Below, piece after piece: positions 1 through 8,216 of a stretch of 28,068 bases of DNA. The DNA is taken from positions 1-28,068 of the forward strand of contig JBLIIR010000012.1 of assembly GCA_047635255.1 (NCBI GenBank), given 5' to 3'. Source of the stretch: Porticoccus sp047635255 (GTDB lineage Bacteria > Pseudomonadota > Gammaproteobacteria > Pseudomonadales > Porticoccaceae). Every line of letters begins with the position of its first letter. Positions within the stretch are counted from its first letter, which is position 1. Below the pieces are notes generated by a model, which worked only from the letters and a program-made list of their open reading frames with translations, had not been told where the DNA came from and made no database searches. Made by a program: the position numbers and the translations under genes.

Positions 1-210
1 TGATTGAGTGTATTTGGAGGAATCTGCATCGTAGGCAGCCATATCTTTACGCATTATATCTGCTGTATATTTTGCAATATCCAGACCAGTTTTGAATTCG
101 TTTTGGGCGCGCATCCTAGCAACTGACTCCGGATTAATTGCATTCCATCCACTTCCATTGCTTTTCTGTAACGATTCAACAGCATCAATATTTTTAGTGT
201 AGTTCGACAT
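1..210 (-). CDS. aceA: isocitrate lyase, N-terminal 70 codons (runs off left edge)
   Basis: Isocitrate lyase splits isocitrate into glyoxylate and succinate, the first step of the glyoxylate shunt that lets cells grow on acetate and fatty acids. The visible 70 residues start MSNYTKNIDAV and contain INPESVARMRAQNEFKTG and KYTADIMRKDMAAYDADSS. These match the start of the longer isocitrate lyase class found in Pseudomonas (about 530 residues) rather than the shorter E. coli type. The catalytic region lies outside the window. The ATG has a GAGGA ribosome site eight bases upstream. It diverges from a LysR regulator, and malate synthase lies beyond that gene, so the two shunt enzymes flank their likely regulator. 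Identification rests on the conserved N-terminal motif. Confidence 0.9.
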   Translation of the reverse strand, partial: MSNYTKNIDAVESLQKSNGSGWNAINPESVARMRAQNEFKTGLDIAKYTADIMRKDMAAYDADSSKYTQS

Positions 211-425
211 TTAGGATCCTCAGTCTTAGAAAAATTAGAATTATAGTTAATATTACTGAAATTATACCGATCTACCCATTATTTACATAATATATGATAA
301 TTATTACCAGTATTTTTCACATGAATGTTTATGTGTGGCAATAAGACTATTATTTATGTATTCTATACACATAACATTAAGTATTTATTAAATGAATATA
401 CATCAACATTATGGTATGAATACAT
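211..425. promoter_or_regulatory. divergent control region between aceA and the LysR gene
   Basis: This AT-rich 215-base spacer must hold the aceA promoter on one strand and the regulator promoter on the other. It contains a perfect 8-bp inverted repeat, TTATGTGT (329-336) with ACACATAA (367-374). Nested inside it is a closer pair, TTATGT (354-359) and ACATAA (369-374), separated by 9 bases. Two related direct copies, ATGAATATACAT (392-403) and ATGAATACAT (416-425), end just at the regulator start codon. Dyads of this size are typical of LysR-type binding sites, so binding by the neighbouring regulator is a reasonable inference. No clear -35/-10 pair was assigned. Confidence 0.5.
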
Positions 426-1364
426 ATGACTATGCGTAATATAGATTTAAATCTATTAGTTTTTCTGGATGTGCTCCTTAAAGAAAGAAATGTAACCCGA
501 GCGGCAGAAAGCTTAGGTATCAGCCAACCGGCTATGAGTAATGGACTTAGGCGTTTACGCGACCTGTTTGGTGATCCTTTGTTGGTGAGAACAAGTGATG
601 GTATGAAACCAACAGAAAGAGCAGAGATGCTACAGCCAATGGTACGAGACGTTCTTGCTTCTGTTGAGAAAGCTGTAGAGCCAAGCCAGGAGTTTGATGC
701 AGCCGCAGCTGACAGAGTCTTCAGGATCTCTGTTAGCGACTACACTGAGTCTACCTTGTTACCCCATTTGATGCGAAGACTTCGCTCGGAGGCCCCGAAT
801 ATTACTCTAGATGTATTGACGCCGAGCGATATCAGCTATCAGGATGTAGAGCAGGGGACAGTTGATCTTGTTATCAATAGATTTGATGTTTTGCCGCAAT
901 CTTTTCATCAGATGACGGTATGGCGAGATACTTTTTCATGCCTCTTGAGCCATCACAATCCAATAGTAAATAATTTTAATCTGGATTCTTATTTGGATTC
1001 TGGGCATGTCTGGGTAAACAAAACAGGTATGGGTGTCGGTGTGGGCATGGAGCCGGGTGCCACAAAAACTCTTGGGTGGGTCGATGAGGCTCTCTTCAAA
1101 ATAGGAAAACAAAGACGAATACGAGTATTTACAAGACACTATCAAGCTGCAATGCGTTTAGCAGAGCTGCGTGATCTTATTGTGACTCTTCCTACAAAAG
1201 CCGCCAAACTGCTTGCAGATAACCCGAATGTCGTAATTTTTGATCCACCTTTCTCGATTCCTGAGATAGAGTTAAAAATGGCTTGGAGTCCTCTAGTGCA
1301 GCATAATCCAGCGCATCAGTGGATACGCCGATTGATTGCTGATGTTGCAAAAAAACTAGATTAA
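426..1364 (+). CDS. LysR-family transcriptional regulator of the glyoxylate shunt region
   Basis: A 312-residue LysR-type regulator of normal length. Residues about 4-63 form the winged helix-turn-helix: the stretch RNVTRAAESLGISQPAMSNGL holds the recognition helix and is followed by RRLRDLFGDPLLVRT, the standard family signature. The remainder, from about residue 90, is the periplasmic-binding-protein-like effector domain. The gene lies between divergent aceA and co-directional glcB, so control of the shunt is the obvious inference; the effector is unknown. This differs from E. coli, where IclR controls an aceBAK operon. No strong ribosome site precedes the ATG, and a second in-frame ATG two codons later is equally possible. 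Family assignment is firm; the target is inferred from position only. Confidence 0.88.
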   Translation: MTMRNIDLNLLVFLDVLLKERNVTRAAESLGISQPAMSNGLRRLRDLFGDPLLVRTSDGMKPTERAEMLQPMVRDVLASVEKAVEPSQEFDAAAADRVFRISVSDYTESTLLPHLMRRLRSEAPNITLDVLTPSDISYQDVEQGTVDLVINRFDVLPQSFHQMTVWRDTFSCLLSHHNPIVNNFNLDSYLDSGHVWVNKTGMGVGVGMEPGATKTLGWVDEALFKIGKQRRIRVFTRHYQAAMRLAELRDLIVTLPTKAAKLLADNPNVVIFDPPFSIPEIELKMAWSPLVQHNPAHQWIRRLIADVAKKLD

Positions 1365-1379
1365 TTTTTATATTGCTAC

Positions 1380-1409
1380 ATAAGGCGTCATATAATAAGG
1401 CGTCATATA
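1380..1409. repeat. perfect tandem duplication of a 15-bp unit upstream of glcB
   Basis: The unit ATAAGGCGTCATATA occurs twice head to tail with no mismatch (1380-1394 and 1395-1409). It begins 15 bases after the stop codon of the LysR gene and lies about 40 bases upstream of the candidate glcB -35 box. That is a suitable position for paired activator sites, but a recent slippage duplication would look the same. Confidence 0.7.
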
Positions 1410-1450
1410 GTTTATTCGCATAAAAAATAACGGAAATAAAGTTAGTTAAA

Positions 1451-1480
1451 TTGATTAATGCTTAAAAATTTCCATACAAT
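1451..1480 (+). promoter_or_regulatory. candidate sigma-70 promoter of glcB
   Basis: TTGATT (1451-1456) is followed after an 18-base spacer by TACAAT (1475-1480). Both boxes are close to consensus, and predicted transcription would begin roughly 30 bases before the glcB start codon. The tandem 15-bp repeat sits just upstream. This is a sequence match only. Confidence 0.5.
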
Positions 1481-1513
1481 TAGATTTTTATTCAATTCTT
1501 ACTTATAGGATCA

Positions 1514-3718
1514 ATGATGGCAGAGCGTATTAAGGTGGCTGGCTTGCAGGTCGACAATTCAATTTACAGTTTGGTGAACAACGATATTATTCCCGGAACA
1601 TCTTTAGATATAGGTGCTTTCTGGGAATCTTTCGCTGACATTGTTAGCAGGTTTTCTCCATTAAATAAGCGCTTATTGGTTAGGCGTGATTTATTGCAAC
1701 AGGAAATAGATTGCTGGCATCAGAAAAATTTTGATCAGTTTTTTAATTTTTCTTCCTATAAGAAATTTCTGCAGGAGATCGGCTATTTGGTTCCGGTCGG
1801 TCCCGATTTTAATATAAACACAAAGGGTGTGGATCCAGAAATTACCTCTCAAGCGGGACCTCAGTTAGTTGTACCTGTAATGAATGCTCGTTTTGCACTA
1901 AATGCTGCTAATGCGCGATGGGGCAGTTTGTATGATTCACTCTATGGCACCAATGTAATCGCAGAAGAAAATCATGCGCAGAAAACGAAACAATATAATC
2001 CCGAGCGAGGCGCTAAGGTGGTTCAGTATGGGAAGGAATTTCTTGATAAATCTATCCCTCTAGCCGGAGGCTCGCACATTAATGTTACAAAATATTTTAT
2101 TCATGATGGTGTGCTTCGGGTGGAGCTAGAAGATGGCATGGTTGCTAGTCTTTTGGATCCTGCTCAATTTTGTGGCTATGCCGGAGAATCAGAATTACCA
2201 GAAATTTTACTTTTTAAAAACAATGGGTTGCATTTTGAAATTCAAGTTGATAGTACCACAGAAATAGGTAGGTCTGATCCTGCTGGAGTTAAGGATATTC
2301 TAATGGAAGCAGCCTTAACGACAATTATGGATTGCGAAGATTCAGTTGCAGCAGTTGATGCTGAAGACAAGGCTTTGGTTTATCGTAACTGGTTAGGGTT
2401 AATGAAGGGCGATCTAGAGGAAACCCTCACAAAAAATGGAGAGATTCTGATTAGAAGGATGAATCCTGACCGTGTATACAAGCAATGTAACGGCGAATCC
2501 CTCATTCTTCCTGGACGCAGTCTGCTTTTTGTGCGCAATGTTGGTCATTTGATGACCAGTCCTGCTATTTTGGACTCAAAAGGTAATGAGGTTCCTGAAG
2601 GGATCATGGATGCCGTTATAACCAGCTTGATAGGCATGCATGATATCCAGGGAAAGGGGGCACTTTGCAACAGCAAAACAGGTAGTATTTACATTGTTAA
2701 GCCTAAAATGCATGGTCCTGAAGAGGTAGCCTTTACAAATGATCTCTTTGATGCGGTTGAAGATGCTTTAAGTCTTGATCGTAATACAGTGAAGGTTGGG
2801 ATTATGGACGAAGAACGGCGAACCTCTGTTAATTTAAAGGAATGTATTCGTGCTGTTCGAGACCGCGTCGTGTTTATTAACACAGGATTTTTAGATAGAA
2901 CCGGTGATGAAATCCATACAAGTATGGAGGCGGGCGCCTTTGCCCCAAAAGGACAGCTTAAAGCTATGCCGTGGATATCAGCTTATGAAGACCAAAATGT
3001 TGATGTAGGTTTAGCCTGCGGTCTTGCGGGTAAAGCGCAAATAGGTAAAGGGATGTGGGCGGTTCCAGAAAATATGGCTGACATGATGGAGCAAAAAATC
3101 AATCATCCTTTGGCGGGGGCAAACACAGCCTGGGTTCCTTCTCCTACAGCAGCGGTCTTACATGCTGTGCATTATCACGATGTAGATGTTTTTGCTCAAC
3201 AAAAGATTTTGTCTGAGCGCCTAGCTGCTAATATTGATGATATTTTGACAATACCCTTGCTCGAGGAAGAGCTGTCTTCAGATAAAATTGAGAAAGAGTT
3301 GGAGAATAATGCTCAGGGAATATTAGGGTATGTTGTTCGCTGGATAGATCAAGGTGTGGGTTGTTCAAAAGTGCCAGATATTAATAATGTTGGATTGATG
3401 GAAGACAGGGCTACACTTCGCATATCAAGTCAGCACATAGCAAATTGGATCAGACATGGAATAACTACCGAACCTCAAGTCCTAGAGATTATGAAGCGCA
3501 TGGCTCAAGTGGTCGACCAGCAGAATGCTAGTGATCCTTTGTATCAAAAAATGTCACCAGGATTTGAGCAAAACGCAGCTTTTTCTGCAGCCTATGATCT
3601 TGTCGTTAAAGGGGCCAAGCAACCAAGCGGTTATACCGAACCTCTTTTGCATGCATACCGAAAAAAATCAAAGAGCCTTAGTTTGGCAAGTATATCGACA
3701 GCCGAGCTAGAGCAGTAA
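1514..3718 (+). CDS. glcB: malate synthase G
   Basis: Malate synthase G condenses glyoxylate with acetyl-CoA to give malate, the second step of the glyoxylate shunt. The 734-residue product is close to the usual length (about 723) and aligns throughout with E. coli GlcB by eye. Active-site residues are present: Arg341 in FVRNVGHLM, Glu433 in GIMDEERRTS (Mg2+ ligand), Asp461 in GFLDRTGDE, Cys617 in GCSKVPD and the catalytic base Asp631 in MEDRATLR. The long TIM-barrel G-form, rather than the short A-form, is clear from length and the IMDCEDSVAAVDAEDK motif (271-286). Two ATG codons stand in a row; AGGA at 1507-1510 is better spaced for the second (1517), so the true protein may be one residue shorter. 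It follows the LysR gene and complements aceA. Confidence 0.97.
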   Translation: MMAERIKVAGLQVDNSIYSLVNNDIIPGTSLDIGAFWESFADIVSRFSPLNKRLLVRRDLLQQEIDCWHQKNFDQFFNFSSYKKFLQEIGYLVPVGPDFNINTKGVDPEITSQAGPQLVVPVMNARFALNAANARWGSLYDSLYGTNVIAEENHAQKTKQYNPERGAKVVQYGKEFLDKSIPLAGGSHINVTKYFIHDGVLRVELEDGMVASLLDPAQFCGYAGESELPEILLFKNNGLHFEIQVDSTTEIGRSDPAGVKDILMEAALTTIMDCEDSVAAVDAEDKALVYRNWLGLMKGDLEETLTKNGEILIRRMNPDRVYKQCNGESLILPGRSLLFVRNVGHLMTSPAILDSKGNEVPEGIMDAVITSLIGMHDIQGKGALCNSKTGSIYIVKPKMHGPEEVAFTNDLFDAVEDALSLDRNTVKVGIMDEERRTSVNLKECIRAVRDRVVFINTGFLDRTGDEIHTSMEAGAFAPKGQLKAMPWISAYEDQNVDVGLACGLAGKAQIGKGMWAVPENMADMMEQKINHPLAGANTAWVPSPTAAVLHAVHYHDVDVFAQQKILSERLAANIDDILTIPLLEEELSSDKIEKELENNAQGILGYVVRWIDQGVGCSKVPDINNVGLMEDRATLRISSQHIANWIRHGITTEPQVLEIMKRMAQVVDQQNASDPLYQKMSPGFEQNAAFSAAYDLVVKGAKQPSGYTEPLLHAYRKKSKSLSLASISTAELEQ

Positions 3719-3780
3719 CTGACCTGTTTGCGGATAATGTGGTTTTACTGCCAGTTGAGACTGCTAGGCCATATTGCCTG

Positions 3781-4719
3781 TTATATCTTTCGTTCGCCGT
3801 TAATATAGTGTGTTTTTCCTATTTGCGCGATACGTCGCTCATCTAGAGCTTCTGATAAGTCAGGATATTTTGGTAGCGTCATGTATCTTGCAAACCATTC
3901 ATTGAGTAAGTCATCATTCTCAATAAGGTTATTTAGCATCAATTTAGCTTGCTGAATAAACATTGGATCTATCGTAGTTTTTGCCATGGCCATGGTGAGC
4001 GGCGGGTCTTTGTAGTGACTTGAGTGATTTTGCGTCATGAGCATGTTGGTTAGATCGCCCAGCATGTCTGTCAGAGATGGTGATCTAAATCCGATTGAGT
4101 ATGTGAGACAATCATTGCATGCCGTTCCCCAATGTGCCAATTTTGGTGGCACATAAAGTATATCCCCAGGGCCCAAAAGCCACTCTTGTGTTACTTGAAA
4201 GTCACTGAGTATGCGCAGAGTTGTGTCTGGTAATATTGGAGTTGTAGAATCGCAGGTTTGGCCTAGCTGCCACTTTCGTTGCCCTAGGCCTTGTAGTAAA
4301 AAGACATCATAATAGTCAAAATGGGGGCCAACACTTCCTCCTCTTGGAGCGTAACTCACCATAATATCGTCTAGGCGCCAAGGAGGAAGAAAGTAAAATT
4401 GGTCTGTTAGTTTTTTGACTTCTGGGATCCATAGATCTACAGCCTGAACTAATAACGTCCAGTATTTTTCTGGTAGATTCTGAAAAGTGGACTGATCGAA
4501 GGGCCCGAATTCTAGGCTCCAGGGTTTTGAACGCCCTTGCTCAAAAACAAGCCTTGATTCAATATCTTCATCGAGCGATAGGCCTGCTAGCTCATCCTTA
4601 GATAGCGGAGATTCAAAATTTGGCAAAGCATTTCGTATCAGTAGAGGTTTTTTTTGCCAATACTCCGATAGGAATTGATCAGCAGAGATTCCGCCTAATA
4701 CAGATGGAAAGTCTTCCAT
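3781..4719 (-). CDS. roxA: JmjC-type ribosomal oxygenase RoxA (YcfD family), short form
   Basis: A cupin/JmjC Fe(II)- and 2-oxoglutarate-dependent oxygenase. The E. coli family member (YcfD/RoxA) hydroxylates an arginine of ribosomal protein L16. The iron triad is visible: His133 and Asp135 in GGSVGPHFDYYDVF, and His196 in LYVPPKLAHWG. The cupin core and the following helical dimerisation region (to about residue 280) match the family. The protein stops at residue 312 with NGERKI, about 60 residues shorter than E. coli YcfD (about 373), so most of the C-terminal winged-helix domain is absent. The stop is a plain TAA and there is no sign of the missing part downstream. It lies 54 bases after purB on the same strand, as in Pseudomonas, and converges with glcB. 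The L16 target is inferred from family membership. Confidence 0.87.
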   Translation of the reverse strand: MEDFPSVLGGISADQFLSEYWQKKPLLIRNALPNFESPLSKDELAGLSLDEDIESRLVFEQGRSKPWSLEFGPFDQSTFQNLPEKYWTLLVQAVDLWIPEVKKLTDQFYFLPPWRLDDIMVSYAPRGGSVGPHFDYYDVFLLQGLGQRKWQLGQTCDSTTPILPDTTLRILSDFQVTQEWLLGPGDILYVPPKLAHWGTACNDCLTYSIGFRSPSLTDMLGDLTNMLMTQNHSSHYKDPPLTMAMAKTTIDPMFIQQAKLMLNNLIENDDLLNEWFARYMTLPKYPDLSEALDERRIAQIGKTHYINGERKI

Positions 4720-4773
4720 TAAAAAAGATCCTATAGTAAAAAAGAATAATATTTATGAACTTAAAGGACCCAT

Positions 4774-6141
4774 CTAGATAGCTTTAGCTTGTTTGGCAGC
4801 ATTACCGGTATACGTAGCTGGAGTGAGCTTTCTGAGCTCTATTTTGGCTTCGTCAGGTATTTCCAGAGTTTCAATAAAATTTAACAATGTCGTTTTGGTG
4901 ATACCTTTTCCTCTGGTAAGAGCTTTAAGTTTTTCGTACGGCTCTGGAATGTTATAACGACGCATTACAGTTTGAACTGGTTCAGCTAAAATCTCCCATG
5001 TATTATTTAAATCTTCAGCTAAGCGCTCGTCATTAATAGCTAGCTTGCTTATACCCTTGAGGGCAGCCTGGTAGGCTATCAGGCTGTATCCAAACCCCAC
5101 CCCCATATTGCGAAGGACTGTAGAGTCAGTTAGATCTCTCTGCCAGCGCGAAACAGGTAGTTTTTGAGATAAATGCGCAAATAGTGCATTGGCTAAACCG
5201 AGATTTCCTTCAGAGTTTTCGAAATCTATTGGATTCACCTTATGCGGCATTGTGGATGACCCTATTTCCCCGGCCACTGTTTTTTGTTTAAAGTAGCCTA
5301 TTGAGATATAACCCCACATATCACGATTGAAATCTATTAAAATGTTGTTAAATCTGGCAACCGCATCGAATAATTCAGCTATATAATCATGAGGTTCAAT
5401 TTGAGTAGTATAGGGATTCCAGCTTAAATTTAGACTCACAACAAACTCTTCAGCAATGGCAGCCCAGTTGATATTAGGATATGCCAGAAAATGAGCATTG
5501 TAGTTTCCGACAGCCCCGTTAATTTTTCCTAGTAGCGCTACTTTCTTAATCTGCTCTATCTGGCGTTTTAGGCGATAAGCAACATTAGCAAATTCTTTGC
5601 CTACTGTTGTCGGTGAGGCTGTCTGACCATGTGTACGAGAAAGCATTGGAACATCTGCATATGTTCTTGCCATTTGGGACATCCTGGAAACTACTTCTTC
5701 AGCATTTGGTAATAAAAAATTATCTTTTCCTTCTTTTAGCATCAACGCATAAGAAAGATTATTTATATCCTCAGAAGTGCAAGCAAAGTGAACGAACTCA
5801 GATATTCTTGCCAACTCTAGGTTTTCTGAAATACGTTCTTTTATAAAGTATTCTACTGCTTTGACGTCATGATTTGTGGTGGTCTCTATTTCCTTGATGC
5901 GCAAGGCATCTTGTTCGTTAAAATTAGAGGCTAGGGCATCAAGCGTCTTTTTAGCGCTATCACTTAATGTTGAAATTTCTTTTATTTTTGGGTGGTCAGC
6001 CAGTTTTTTGAGCCAACACACCTCTACATAAACACGGTATTTTATTAAGGCAAATTCACTAAAAGCAGAGCGAAGGCCTTCGGTTTTTCTAGCATAGCGG
6101 CCGTCAATTGGCGAAATCGCTGTTAAACTGGAAAGATTCAT
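4774..6141 (-). CDS. purB: adenylosuccinate lyase
   Basis: PurB performs two fumarate-releasing steps in purine synthesis: SAICAR to AICAR, and adenylosuccinate to AMP. The 455-residue length equals that of E. coli PurB. The fumarase/aspartase superfamily signature GSSTMPHKVNP lies at residues 294-304 and includes the catalytic serine loop. His171 in SRTHGQ and the TTNHDVKAVEYF block (88-99) are further conserved active-site regions. The N-terminus MNLSSLTAISPIDGRY is the standard PurB start, which supports the chosen ATG. It lies between hflD and roxA on the same strand, a conserved gammaproteobacterial arrangement. A short hairpin sits in its leader. Nothing is unusual in the protein. Confidence 0.97.
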   Translation of the reverse strand: MNLSSLTAISPIDGRYARKTEGLRSAFSEFALIKYRVYVEVCWLKKLADHPKIKEISTLSDSAKKTLDALASNFNEQDALRIKEIETTTNHDVKAVEYFIKERISENLELARISEFVHFACTSEDINNLSYALMLKEGKDNFLLPNAEEVVSRMSQMARTYADVPMLSRTHGQTASPTTVGKEFANVAYRLKRQIEQIKKVALLGKINGAVGNYNAHFLAYPNINWAAIAEEFVVSLNLSWNPYTTQIEPHDYIAELFDAVARFNNILIDFNRDMWGYISIGYFKQKTVAGEIGSSTMPHKVNPIDFENSEGNLGLANALFAHLSQKLPVSRWQRDLTDSTVLRNMGVGFGYSLIAYQAALKGISKLAINDERLAEDLNNTWEILAEPVQTVMRRYNIPEPYEKLKALTRGKGITKTTLLNFIETLEIPDEAKIELRKLTPATYTGNAAKQAKAI

Positions 6142-6153
6142 GGTTAGGTCCGG

Positions 6154-6174
6154 TAAGGCTTTTTAGGGGCCTTA
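6154..6174 (-). promoter_or_regulatory. inverted repeat in the purB leader
   Basis: Six-base arms TAAGGC (6154-6159) and GCCTTA (6169-6174) flank a 9-base loop and end 12 bases before the purB ATG. No T-run follows, so it is not a terminator in the purB direction. It could fold in the mRNA near the ribosome site. It does not resemble the known PurR operator. The rest of the 166-base hflD-purB gap shows nothing further. Confidence 0.35.
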
Positions 6175-6307
6175 TTATGCTAGATCAATTTAAAGAATTT
6201 AAATCTTACAATAATTCTCATATCATTGCAGAAGAAAGTGCATTGTGGCCTTAAACTTGATTCTAGGAATTGTTGTTATTTGGCAGCCTTCATGCATCAT
6301 TTCCATG

Positions 6308-6934
6308 TTAGCTCATGTTTAAAGCCTTTGTTTGGCTTAAAATATATCTTTTGTTAAAGATTATATGGCGTCCTCGCCCTCCAAGCTGATGAAAAAGCAT
6401 TGCTGATCGAATAGCCGAAAATAATAAGCATCTGACACGCTCAACGATACCTTTTTGCCCTAAGTGATCAATACACCCGTGTACAGTTATTCGGTACTTT
6501 AAGGCACCAAAACTATCTTGATAAATTTGAGCAATATTGGATATAACATTAGAATGTGTGGCAGAAAAATATTCTGCTTGGGTTATGCACTTATCTAACC
6601 TTTGTCTGACCATAAGAGACATCGCTTCATTGCTCCGAAGTTTTTTTGCTAAATATATTGTGCCAATGGCGTATCGAAGTGTTTCAGAAGCCTTTATATC
6701 AAGACTCGAATTTAAGAAGTCCTGCATAGATTCAATGCCAATATTTAAGTTATCAGAGGATCGAAACATAGCGAGTGTATCTCTAGAGTCCTTGTGAAGC
6801 AGGCTCTCTACACTTATTTTTAGCTCTTTTTCGGATACTAGCCCATGTTTCGATAGCTGCTCGACGAGATGGCATGACTGAAAAATGCCAGATAAAGCTA
6901 GCAATTGGTCTTTGGTGGGTTTATTGAATATCAC
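6308..6934 (-). CDS. hflD: HflD homologue (lysogenization regulator family)
   Basis: A 208-residue mostly helical protein of the HflD/YcfC family (E. coli 213 residues). In E. coli, HflD is a peripheral inner-membrane protein that binds phage lambda CII; its normal cellular role is not settled. Matches to the family include the opening LLALSGIFQSCHLVEQLSKHG (residues about 12-32), the TLAMFRSSDNLNIGIESM region and the C-terminal VRCLLFSAIRSAMLFHQLGGR block, corresponding to E. coli RATLLAGIRAAVLWHQVGGG. Sequence divergence is considerable, as usual for this family. It lies between mnmA and purB, exactly where hflD sits in enterics and pseudomonads, which strengthens the call. Confidence 0.88.
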   Translation of the reverse strand: MIFNKPTKDQLLALSGIFQSCHLVEQLSKHGLVSEKELKISVESLLHKDSRDTLAMFRSSDNLNIGIESMQDFLNSSLDIKASETLRYAIGTIYLAKKLRSNEAMSLMVRQRLDKCITQAEYFSATHSNVISNIAQIYQDSFGALKYRITVHGCIDHLGQKGIVERVRCLLFSAIRSAMLFHQLGGRGRHIIFNKRYILSQTKALNMS

Positions 6935-6985
6935 TATGTATTGTCAGCTTCTATAGATTGTTAATTAATTATCATTTTTTCAGAT

Positions 6986-8116
6986 TTATTCAATGACACC
7001 TCCGCCAAGACATATACTGTCTCGGTAAAGTACCACCGATTGGCCTGGCGTCAAGGATCTCTGAGGGGTATTGAATTTCATTAAATAGCCATCTTCAGTT
7101 TTTATTACCTGGCATGGTTGGTCATCTTGGCGATATCGAGTCTTTGCTTGACACGAAAACTCTATGTTTTCATTTTTGATTATTTCCTCAGGTAATCCGT
7201 TAATCCAGTGTAATTCAGATACTTTTAGGCTGTCAGAGAAAAGCAACGGATGGTTTTCCCCTTGAACTGCAATAAGAGTATTGCGCGACAAGTCTTTTCC
7301 AGACACGTACCAAGGATTGTTGTCTGAAGTTTTCAGTCCACCAATACCTAGGCCTTGCCTTTGCCCTAATGTGTAGTACATCAAACCGGAATGCTGGCCA
7401 ATAATATCTCCATCGGACGATTCAATATTACCTGGCTGTCCGGGTAGATATTGCTCAAGGAAATCCTTAAATCTTCTTTCACCAATAAAACAAATCCCAG
7501 TTGAATCTTTTTTCTTTGCTGTCGTGAGACCGTACTCTTCGGCCATTCTTCTAACCTCAGTCTTTTTCATTTCTCCAATAGGAAATAGAGCTCGAGAGAA
7601 TGCGGCCTCATCCACAGCATGCAAAAAATAACTCTGATCTTTGCTGCCATCGATTCCCTTCAAAAGATAGGTGTGCCCATTTCTTGTTGACGTTCGCGCA
7701 TAATGTCCTGTGGCTATATAGTCACCGCCCAATATCTCAGCATAATCAAGAAACACTTTAAATTTAATTTCTTTGTTGCATAAAATATCAGGATTTGGCG
7801 TCCTGCCGCTTTTGTATTCTTGTAAAAAAATTTCAAATACATCATCCCAGTATTCAGATGCAAAATTTACACTATGAAGAGGGATTTCTAGCATATCTGC
7901 TACAGATTGCGCATCAGACATATCTTGTTGAGCAGTACAATATTCAGTTCCGTCATCTTCATCCCAGTTCTTCATGAACAGGCCTTCTACAACATAGCCT
8001 TGTTGCTTGAGTAGTAGCGCTGTGACAGAAGAATCGACGCCACCAGACATTCCGACGATCACTTTCGCTTTTTCAGCCTGAGTGCTGAGAGTAGTTTTTT
8101 TCTTAAAGGTAGGCAT
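6986..8116 (-). CDS. mnmA: tRNA-specific 2-thiouridylase MnmA
   Basis: MnmA puts sulfur on U34 of the glutamate, lysine and glutamine tRNAs, using ATP and sulfur relayed by the Tus proteins. The 376-residue protein has the ATP-pyrophosphatase PP-loop SGGVDSS at residues 24-30. Its two catalytic cysteines are Cys113 (NPDILCNKEIKF) and Cys209 (DSTGICFIGERRF). The tRNA-binding and C-terminal beta-barrel regions follow (GQHSGLMYYTLGQRQGLGIGG and NTPQRSLTPGQSVVLYRDSICLGGGVI). The N-terminus is about ten residues longer than that of E. coli and is lysine-rich. The gene is 51 bases upstream of hflD and follows rluE. The nudJ gene that often lies between rluE and mnmA in related bacteria is absent. 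Confidence 0.97.
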   Translation of the reverse strand: MPTFKKKTTLSTQAEKAKVIVGMSGGVDSSVTALLLKQQGYVVEGLFMKNWDEDDGTEYCTAQQDMSDAQSVADMLEIPLHSVNFASEYWDDVFEIFLQEYKSGRTPNPDILCNKEIKFKVFLDYAEILGGDYIATGHYARTSTRNGHTYLLKGIDGSKDQSYFLHAVDEAAFSRALFPIGEMKKTEVRRMAEEYGLTTAKKKDSTGICFIGERRFKDFLEQYLPGQPGNIESSDGDIIGQHSGLMYYTLGQRQGLGIGGLKTSDNNPWYVSGKDLSRNTLIAVQGENHPLLFSDSLKVSELHWINGLPEEIIKNENIEFSCQAKTRYRQDDQPCQVIKTEDGYLMKFNTPQRSLTPGQSVVLYRDSICLGGGVIE

Positions 8117-8216
8117 AAGCTTGATGATTCTACCGGTGGGTTAGCAGTAAATCCAATTAATATGCTCTGATGGCTTCATATTTCTTCTGATGACGTCCGG
8201 ACTCTATGGGTATTCA

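Noticed and set aside
936..1145. Antisense reading frame within the LysR gene
   Set aside because: It lies fully inside a well-supported gene, with no domain or ribosome site; it is a shadow frame.
6142..6307. PurR operator upstream of purB
   Set aside because: The dyad present (TAAGGC/GCCTTA) does not resemble the known PurR palindrome.
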